Positions 56,988-64,000 of a stretch of DNA of 64,000 nt are shown here, in pieces. The stretch spans positions 806,001 to 870,000 of the forward strand of contig MU839828.1 of the NCBI GenBank assembly GCA_030411725.1, in the 5' to 3' direction. The stretch comes from Echria macrotheca (lineage: Eukaryota; Ascomycota; Sordariomycetes; Sordariales; Schizotheciaceae). Within the stretch, counting starts at the first letter, position 1; each line of letters begins with the position of its first letter. The position numbers and the translations under genes were made by a program. The notes under the pieces were generated by a model that had not been told where the DNA came from, made no database searches, and saw only the letters and a program-made list of their open reading frames with translations.

Positions 56988-58738
56988 ATGGGGATCAACG
57001 GGTGGGCATACAGGCGCAACTTAAGGGGCATCTGACACTAACATCAACCAGACTATGGGAAGCTGTCAAGGAGACCAAGGCCTGCCGCACCGTGACGCTG
57101 GCCGACCTGGGGGCTGAATGCTTCCGCGAGAAGGGCAGGCCACTGCGAATCGCAGTCGACACGCCGACACTTCTTTTTCCAATCACAGCGGCCACGAAAA
57201 ATTCCTTGGACAATGCCCGGGAAGAAGCCCAAATCAAGTCCCAGGCTGTGATGATGCACGGAATGAACCACAGCGTCAGAACCTTTTACCAGCACATCCT
57301 CGACGTCCTCGCCTCGGGTGTGCAACCCATCTTCGTGTTTGACGGGCCCGGTAAACCCCCCAAGAAGCGCGATGAGAAGCGCAACAAGAAGCGCGACGGT
57401 GACTCGGACTGCGACGTCTACACGCAGCCATGCAGCCATGTTGTTGGCCTCGTAGAGCGCGGGTTGATTACACAGCCCGGGCCTCCGGTTCCAAGACTTC
57501 AAAGCGACTCCGACTGCGAGTTCAAGCTCAGCCATGCCATCCCGCTGTGCCACAGCCTTCTCAAGCACCTCGGCCTACCCTATCGCGACGCACCCGGAGA
57601 GGCCGAGGCCGAGTGTGCCGCGCTAGAAAAAGCTGGTGTTGTGGACGCGGTCATGACATGCGATGGCGATGCCTTCGTCTTTGGCAGCCGCGTGGTCCTC
57701 AAGAAGCTGTCCAAGAAGGACAACAATGTTCAAGTTGGTGTTGTCGTTGAGCAGTACCGAATGCAAGACCTGGAAGCTGCCATGCCGCCGTTGCGACGGC
57801 CAGATATGTTTCTCCTCGCCATGATGGCAGGGGGGGATTATGATGGCGGTCTCCCCGGCTGTGGCCCCCCGGCTGCCCTCGCGGCGGCCCGGGGCTGGTT
57901 TGGGAAGCAGCTTGAAGCGCTTATCATAGGCATGCACTCGGATGAGAGCTTGGCCGGGTGGAAACAAAAACTGGCTGGTGAGCTGAAGACCAGGTGGCCG
58001 AGCGTTGCAGCGTCCATCTCCAGGGTCAAAATCGATACATTCCCAAGCAGGACGCTCGCAAACTACTATCTAAGACCACTAGTCTCCAAGATGGACGGTG
58101 GCCTGATAACTGTCGAGTGGGACCAGCCTATCCCCGTCTCCGAGCTCCGCCAGTTCACTGCCGAGTTCTTCGACTGGCGTTATAAAATGTTTGCCGGCAA
58201 GTTCGTCCGCACATTGGCCTTTCCGCTGCTAGTCCGGAACCTGCTCTCCCACGGCGCCAAAGGGACAGACGGGTCAGATATGATCCAGGACATCACTCTC
58301 CAAAAGGAGAACCAACTGCGCGTTATGTTTTTACCGTCCCGGGCTGTGCCGTACGACATGGATCAGGAGGAGTATCGCGCCGACTTCAAGCCGGCGAATA
58401 TGAAGAAGGTTTTTAATCCTAAGGAGCCATATCTGGAATGGATCCCGGAGTGGATCGTGGAGTACGGCGCACCGGCTGCAGCGCGAAAGTGGAAGCAGCG
58501 GCTCTCGGATAAGGAGGCGCCGGCCAAGAAGCGCAAGTCGGGTGACCTTGACTCAGCTAATACACCAAAACGTACTCGCGGCCGACCGCGGAAGGATCAG
58601 AGTATCGCTGCTGCTACTTCGCCCGCAAACCCTGTTCCGGAGGCTCTCACGCCCATACAACAACCAAGGCGAATCCCGCAACCGAGGATCCCATCCTCAG
58701 CCAAAGGAGGAGTCGTAATCGACCTGACGGGTGATTAA
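56988..58738 (+). CDS. GEN1/Yen1-like structure-specific endonuclease (XPG/FEN family)
   Basis: Likely Holliday-junction resolvase or flap nuclease acting in DNA recombination. A 14-nt first exon (56988-57001) is joined across a 50-nt intron to 57052-58738, giving 566 residues. The join rebuilds MGING-LWEAV, the XPG-family N-terminus. The XPG-N region contains VDTPTLLF and PIFVFDGPGKPPKKR. XPG-I has APGEAEAECAALEKAGVVDA (Glu188/190) and TCDGDAFVFG. The helix-hairpin part starts AGGDYDGGLPGCGP. The C-terminal half is long and lysine-rich, with an AT-hook-like RGRPRK and an end resembling a SUMO-interacting motif (VVIDLT). The domain order fits GEN1 better than Fen1, which is shorter and has a PCNA box. 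Confidence 0.88.
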
Positions 58739-59152
58739 GTATTTCAACATGGTTGGATGGATAGCTTGGAGATGCAGCTTGTAAGAAGAAAAACGGGATT
58801 TATGTAATGTCTCGCGATAGAAATTCTTGTCTCAAGGCAGAAACTATTGGGCAGGCGCTTGGATCAAAACTTTAGAGAGTAATATCAGATTTCAGCTCAA
58901 CCGAACCCCAGGTCAATCAAGATGCAGTGAAATCTTCTCTGAATTTCTCGCGTTTGTGTGTTCTTCGACGAGGCAGAAAAACCCTGCCGACTTTTCACAT
59001 CGAGTGCCCGTTTTCGTCCGGCCGTTAAGATACCGGCGACAAAAATGTACTTCCGTCCGCCTAAATGAGCTTTCCGACATCAGCAGCAAAAAGGATGTCG
59101 AATATCAACATCAAAGATGTGTGTTGAGGGCCCAAAGAATCGTATATCACAT
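58739..59152. other. 3' flank of the GEN1-like gene
   Basis: AT-richer sequence between the nuclease stop codon and the tRNA-Thr; no gene is seen. Confidence 0.5.
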
Positions 59153-59269
59153 TGCCCACTATCAGAATCGAACTGATGACCTCATCATAAACCCAGTAAC
59201 CTCTGAAACTCAGAGTTAAGGATGATTAAGATTTACTAGTGATGCGCTCTACCACTGAGCCAAGCGGGC
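59153..59269 (-). tRNA. tRNA-Thr (anticodon AGT) with a 45-nt intron
   Basis: Acceptor stem is GCCCGCT / AGTGGGC with discriminator A. D-stem is GCTC/GAGC around AGTGGTA. T-arm is ATCAG-TTCGATT-CTGAT. The anticodon stem CATCA / TGATG encloses CTAGTAA with anticodon AGT. An intron at 59233-59189 sits one base 3' of the anticodon, the standard position. The intron contains TTACT, able to pair with AGTAA of the loop, and its own CTCTGA/TCAGAG hairpin, matching the splicing-endonuclease substrate geometry. Confidence 0.93.
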
Positions 59270-59553
59270 TTGCATATACTACCCAGCGTAAAGATCTGTA
59301 TTTATGCCCCGGACTCCGCTTCAGACACCCATATGTTTTCACTACCAGCATACAAATAGGAACCCAGAAATGTGCTAAACGCAAGAGTCTACAAATCCGT
59401 TGCGGTTAGAAACAGAATAATGCACTTTCATGAGTATCGTGAAAACATAGCAGGTGTTGAGTGTGCTAAACTTGGGAGACAGTCCTGGACGAATTGTCAG
59501 TTAGTAGAAGTTCTCGTCTCATGAGGTACAAAACAGCACAGAGCTTAAACTAC
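59270..59553. other. Short spacer
   Basis: Upstream flank of the tRNA-Thr and 3' flank of the beta-lactamase-fold gene. Nothing is seen. Confidence 0.5.
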
Positions 59554-60853
59554 CTACCCAGTCCGCAGCAAATCCCCATACACAGCCCTCTCCAGCTCAT
59601 CATACAGCCGAACCACAACCGGATCCGGCAACGGCATCACACTCACAAACAACGTCGCAGCAATCCCCGTCTCCCGATCAACCCACCAGTGCCCATTAGC
59701 CATGCCCTGCCACATCATACTCCCCCTCCTCCTCTTCCCCGGTGCATCCCTTAGATTAATCACCCCAGCCATCCCATGATCAAGCGGCATATCCGCCTCA
59801 AACTCGGGAACCATCGCATCATGAAACGCGCCGGTGACGCTCTGCAGCACGGCCCTCTGCGCCTCGCTCAACTGCGGCCGGAACATCTCATCCACCGTCT
59901 CCTTTTTTAGCAGTCCACCACCACCCAGACCACCACTCGACCGCAACAGACCCCTTAGGACCTTGATATGGTCCGCGGCCGTGGTATACAACCCACTCCC
60001 CAGACTAAGAATCTCTGGATCAGAAGGGACCGGCGCCAGCTCGGGCAGCACACTACTCAACGCGCGAGTCTGTGGATCCCGAAGCGCGCACGGCGCCGTC
60101 CGACCGGCCACGCGTGATCGGATCTCCGGCGCGTCGCGGAAGAAGGTCGTATCGGCCATGTCGAGCGGGCCCAAGACGGCGTCAGCCATGACCTGGTCCA
60201 GTCTGCGGCCCGTGATGCGCTCCACCGCTGCGCCGGCGAATTCGGTGCCCCCGCCGTAGTACCAGCCCTGTCCGGGGGGGAAGCGGAGCGGGACGGACCA
60301 GCCTTCGAGGGTGTAGTCTGTGCAGGTGGCGGTGCGGCCGACCGCGCGGGACCAGCGCTGTAGGTCGGGGTCGGCGAGGTCGGTGCCGATGCCGGCGCCG
60401 TGGGTGAGGAGGTGGCTATTTTTGATTAGGTGCTGTTTTGTTGTGTGATAGTTAAGGGATCCGGGGATGGACGGTGGGCAATAGTTACCGGAGTGTGATG
60501 GGGTCTTTGTTTTCTTCCAGGATGGGTTGTCCGTCGTCGTCGAAGCCGCGCAGGATCGGGAGCTTGCCGAGTTCGGGGACAACGGGGCGCATGTCGGCGT
60601 CTAGATTCAGGATGCCCTGCTCGACGAGGGACATGACGCCCGTGATGGTTACGACTTTGGACATGGAGGCGGCCCAGGTCCATGTGTCGATCGTGAACGG
60701 GGGTGAGGACGGGGAGAGGTCGGTGCGGCCGGCGGAGCCTTGGTACAGGATTTTCTGGCTGTCGCAGACGATGAAGACAGCGCCGAGGAGTTTGTCGGTT
60801 GTGTCCTCGTCTGTGGCTACATACTTGGCCAGAATCGCATCGAGTTTCTCCAT
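59554..60853 (-). CDS. Beta-lactamase/transesterase-fold serine hydrolase
   Basis: Class C beta-lactamase-like enzyme of the type found among fungal esterases and acyltransferases; the substrate is unknown. Exons 60853-60489 and 60415-59554 give 408 residues. The catalytic Ser-x-x-Lys motif is SMSK (63-66) in the context WTWAASMSKVVTITG. The splice join recreates PITLRHLLTHGAGI, the conserved block after the first helix bundle, and requires the acceptor at 60416 rather than the nearer CAG at about 60434. Candidate second-motif tyrosines lie in PGQGWYYGGGTEFAG. The C-terminal WQGMANGHWWVDRETGIAAT corresponds to the HxG-like end of the fold. No signal peptide. Confidence 0.85.
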
Positions 60854-61112
60854 GGTTTAACGGATTCAGTTCTGATGAGGGACTGGAATGTGTAGGAAAG
60901 GGAATTAGTGGGAACGTTTTGTCGACGGGCTGTTTGGGACCAGGCAGTTTGTTGTTCGACCGGCTCATGAACAAGATTCCGTGACATCTTGCGGGTGACC
61001 TGATATACAAAGTACCGATGCGGGGCCCAGCACGGTAGGATCCCTTGGGGAAACACAGTATCGTGCTTGGCCGCATGCAGATCCTGGTGAGTCAAGCTAG
61101 AGAATTGGTCCG

Positions 61113-61979
61113 ATGCTTACGCCGAGGACGGTATTCTCTTCTTCTCCGCGCATTGCGAATACCTCCACGCCAAGAACTGCAGAGACAAAGGAGACGCTTA
61201 ACTGTCGTCACGCCGAACGAGTCATCATGATCTGGCAATTTCTCCGCTTGATTGCCGGTTTCATCACAACACTGGCGATTGTCACGGCTGCAGACCTCTT
61301 TCGACTCTACAATAGCGTCTCGAAACTTGTTACCACCGAGACCACCAAGCTCTTTACTCTCCAAGATATCCCTCCCGACGTCCGGAAACCAAAGAGTCTC
61401 CTATCCGAAGTTGCGACTCTGCCCGAGAATGGAAACTGGATCGTCGCCTACGAACGGGTCGCATCCCGTCCGGTACGGCGGTGCGAGCTGATATCGGGTC
61501 CATCGCCGGGCTGGCTGCTTACGAGGTATATCCGCGCCACTATGACGGCGTTCAGCGGCACGCCGCAGGTCTTCCTACTGAAGCGTATGCTCCCACGAGA
61601 CGACGGGGATACCCGGCGGACATTTCAGCGTGAGTGGATCCAAACCCTCGATTTCAACGAGGGCGATCGGGTTAATGGGTTCTGGAGGGTCGCGCATCGG
61701 GGCAGGTGCGGGGGGGAGGAAGAACGTGTGGAGCTAGTGATGGACGCACCGGCTGGGTATCAAGGGCCGGTGGTGCAAGGCGTCGTGGTGGTGGGAATGG
61801 AGACCGCTGGTCGCGATGGGGTTGTGTTTGTAAATGAAACCTGGATGTGGAGAGAGAAAGATGAGAGGAAAGTCCTGTTGGAAAGCGCTGCTGGAAAATG
61901 GTTGCATGGGCTGTTGTCCTCCTGGTTGGTAACAAGGGGGCTCGATGCGTTGTTGAAGACGGATGAGAAGGAAGAATAG
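61113..61979 (+). CDS. Uncharacterised protein with one N-terminal membrane segment
   Basis: Single exon. From the ATG at 61113 it encodes 288 residues, from the in-frame ATG at 61227 250. The later start, MIWQFLRLIAGFITTLAIVT, gives a clean membrane anchor or signal-anchor at the N-terminus. The 38-residue extension is basic and Ser/Thr-rich. The soluble part mixes strands and helices (NGNWIVAYERVASRPVRRCE, VVQGVVVVGMETAGRDGVVF) and ends acidic. I do not recognise a family. It is divergent from the beta-lactamase-fold gene with 259 bp between ATGs. Confidence 0.6.
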   Translation: MLTPRTVFSSSPRIANTSTPRTAETKETLNCRHAERVIMIWQFLRLIAGFITTLAIVTAADLFRLYNSVSKLVTTETTKLFTLQDIPPDVRKPKSLLSEVATLPENGNWIVAYERVASRPVRRCELISGPSPGWLLTRYIRATMTAFSGTPQVFLLKRMLPRDDGDTRRTFQREWIQTLDFNEGDRVNGFWRVAHRGRCGGEEERVELVMDAPAGYQGPVVQGVVVVGMETAGRDGVVFVNETWMWREKDERKVLLESAAGKWLHGLLSSWLVTRGLDALLKTDEKEE

Positions 61980-63056
61980 GTAGAGTTAGCAAGGTGGCCA
62001 TCCTTCATATAGGCGGGCTACTTATGTACATTTCACCTAGTTTAAGATTTGCCTAGGTGCACTTGATGATTAGAACTAATTTCGTACTAGGCTATGAGAA
62101 GTTGGAGTGAGTCTGAGCTATACCGATAAGTGAGGACCAAGTCAAACTCACAGAAGCAGCCTGATAAACTTGGAAGAAATCTAAGTCCGAAGAACAAAAA
62201 ACAATGTCTATCAAGCTATCACGAAAGCAATTACTTTGAGAATTCGTAATATAACTGTTATATTAACAGGAATAACTCATAATTACGGAAGAAGCACATT
62301 AGAGGCGGCCATAGCTGCGTTACGTACGGCGCAAGCTCGCTCTGTTCAGTGAAAAAAGTGGCGTTTTGATGAAAACAAGCCTGTTACCAAACTGTCACAG
62401 CGATCTGGTTACAAATCAGCTCCATCTCTTTCGGCCTAAATTGCCATATTGAAAGGCGAAGGGACGCAAAAAGGCCTGGTAAAGTGGCGGTTCAAGGTAT
62501 CGACAGTGCCAAGAGTGCTTCTAGGCTTTTGCAAATTGTCCGAATGTACTTTCCAATGCGTGATTGTCTTCAAGATCATGACAGGCACATGCTGTGGCTG
62601 GCTTTTTGCCAACTGATGAATTCCAGATCCGCCCCGAAGCCAAGACAACGGCGCAGGTGGATCGCCGGTGTGTTAGGACCCGGTTCTCCACTCTTGTCCG
62701 TGAGTGGAGACGAATTGCCGACTGCCCCGCCTGCATTGAATCGGAGTTGGGCTTGGCACAGCCGAGTCGTCCACTGCTTCCATGCATGAGAGCCCGGCGT
62801 TGATTCGTCGGCGGAACTCGGCAGCATTGGCTTCTAAAACGAGGCGGCGACTGTCGAGCGTTCTCATCCGCTGGGCTCTGGTTTGCTGTCATCGAAGGCA
62901 GCAACAGGTCCGTCGTCCGGGTCGCTTGGTAAGGCGATGAGCCGCGCCCCGTGGCAGAGAGGCATATATGGCCCGGTGTCCCACCACAATTGCGAGGCAA
63001 CCGTTCTCAGGGACTTGAGAAAGCCTCATTGCGATTGCCGACTTTGGGTATCCACA
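61980..63056. other. 1.1-kb spacer, AT-rich on the left
   Basis: 62000-62420 is clearly richer in A/T than the rest of the window and contains a 19-bp perfect palindrome at 62247-62265 (TAATATAAC-T-GTTATATTA). The right part holds only short overlapping frames. Confidence 0.5.
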
Positions 63057-63617
63057 ATGTCGAGTAACGGAAGCCCCCAATCCCCGGTAGATCCAAATCC
63101 CAGTCGATTTTCGCAACGGCGCACCCGGACTGCCGAGTCGGACAGATCAGCGCGGTCCCACACACGGAAGACCAAAACTTGGGCCTCGTTCCGATCGCAG
63201 TCATCTCAAGCCAGCAGCGCATCGGCTCCGCGGAAGGAACCATATAGCTTTCCAACCTATCTCCTGCCTTGGGAGAAGCTCCAGGCATACCTTGAGGAGA
63301 ACTGGCCGGGCGAAACCTTCAAGCGACACGTGGTGAGTTGGGTCTCGTCGTTTTCCTTCTGCTAGGGAGCGGAACTCTTGTGCTGAGACAAGCTGGACAT
63401 CAAGGAGGATGACAACTACGTGTTTGAACTGCCACATCCCGGCCTGACTTCGGTAAGTGCGAAAAGCCTGGCCCGGAAGAAACAAGGAATCGATCTGACT
63501 TGGAATTTTGGTTGCGGACAGGACCATGAGCGCGAGATTTCAAAACTGCGAAACAAGAAAGACGACCGCAGCCCCTCGCTGTCGCCTGAGAGGCCCCGAC
63601 GGCGCGGGGTTGCCTAG
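63057..63617 (+). CDS. Small uncharacterised three-exon protein
   Basis: Proposed exons 63057-63332, 63393-63452 and 63522-63617 encode 143 residues, all in phase 0. The N-terminal half is Ser/Arg-rich. A conserved-looking core follows: PTYLLPWEKLQAYLEENWPG, then ETFKRHV joined to LDIKEDDNYVFELPHPGLTS. The last exon is charged (DHEREISKLRNKKDDRSPSL) and ends RRRGVA. Donors are GTGAGT and GTAAGT. The first acceptor is a weak AAG (63390-63392), since the nearer TAG leads to a stop. Not recognised; possibly nuclear, given its charge. Confidence 0.55.
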
Positions 63618-64000
63618 CGTTGGGCTAACAGTGGAATGGGCAAGGCTCTGAGAGCCTTGCGGGACGGCACGAAGTTCGCAGGTGACAATGTGTAACCGGG
63701 CTCGGAACTGCGCCTGCACGTCGGCGCGGGGAACAGACTCGGTGAAAGGACTTGATAGCCAATAATCAACTGGGCGACAAGTTGTGTTCATCAAACATTC
63801 GAGCCACGCGCCCAATTGAGCCACATGAGACGTTGAAAATAATAAAAAGATCCGCAGCAAACGCACACGCTCTTTTTGGTTGGTACAGTACTTTCGGTAC
63901 CCGTGTCCACGTTATGATGCGGACCTGGGAGAAATCCCTGCCCATTCGCGACGCGGATCCTGATACAGCCATGTGGCTTGGTGGCCGCCGAGGCCTTTTT
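63618..64000. other. Right-edge flank
   Basis: 3' flank of the small gene up to the end of the window. No feature is seen. Confidence 0.4.

Overview
The window is nuclear DNA of a filamentous ascomycete, most likely a sordariomycete and possibly Chaetomiaceae-like. That placement is an inference from gene content and protein style, not a database match. The evidence is: short GT-AG introns of about 45-200 nt with CTNAC-type branch sites; GC-rich third codon positions; two Zn2Cys6 regulators; a Jen1-type carboxylate transporter; a GLFG nucleoporin; an intron-containing tRNA-Thr; and long gene-poor spacers. No prokaryotic operon, CRISPR array, prophage or intact transposon was seen.

Layout. 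1-2.3 kb: a coiled-coil protein on the minus strand, broken by an in-frame TAA and running off the left edge. 2.8-3.8 kb: a secreted CxxC protein. 7.4-10.1 kb: a Zn2Cys6 regulator. 12.8-21 kb: pyruvate dehydrogenase E2 (minus) divergent from the large Arf-GEF Sec7 (plus). 21.8-27.8 kb: a compact housekeeping block of an Hsm3/PSMD5-like chaperone, RNA polymerase III subunit C31, nucleoporin Nup49 and polyadenylation factor Fip1, arranged as divergent and convergent pairs. 27.8-31.9 kb: a gene-poor, AT-richer stretch with a tRNA-Gly and a 10-N gap between homopolymers that looks like an assembly artefact. 31.9-36.3 kb: a small membrane protein, XAP5/FAM50, METTL16 and an unrecognised multi-exon gene. 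38.2-46.4 kb: an AAA ATPase, a Yvc1-type TRP channel and a Jen1-type transporter. 48.2-50.8 kb: a second Zn2Cys6 regulator. 50.8-55.3 kb: a 4.5-kb spacer. 55.3-58.7 kb: ribose-5-phosphate isomerase, with a possible mitochondrial presequence extension, and a GEN1-type nuclease, separated by a perfect 32-bp inverted repeat. 58.7-64 kb: an intron-containing tRNA-Thr, a beta-lactamase-fold enzyme and two uncharacterised small genes.

Most genes are core cell functions: Golgi traffic, mRNA 3'-end formation, Pol III transcription, nuclear pore, RNA methylation, central carbon metabolism and recombination. They sit in ordinary eukaryotic single-gene arrangement, and I see no biosynthetic cluster. The most notable observations are the single TAA inside an otherwise 762-codon coiled-coil frame with 63-bp coding repeats, the RKI1 N-terminal extension, the 32-bp inverted repeat, the NUP49 introns that both split an LFG phenylalanine codon, the cryptic gene at 35.5-36.3 kb, and the false-looking gap at 28.47 kb.
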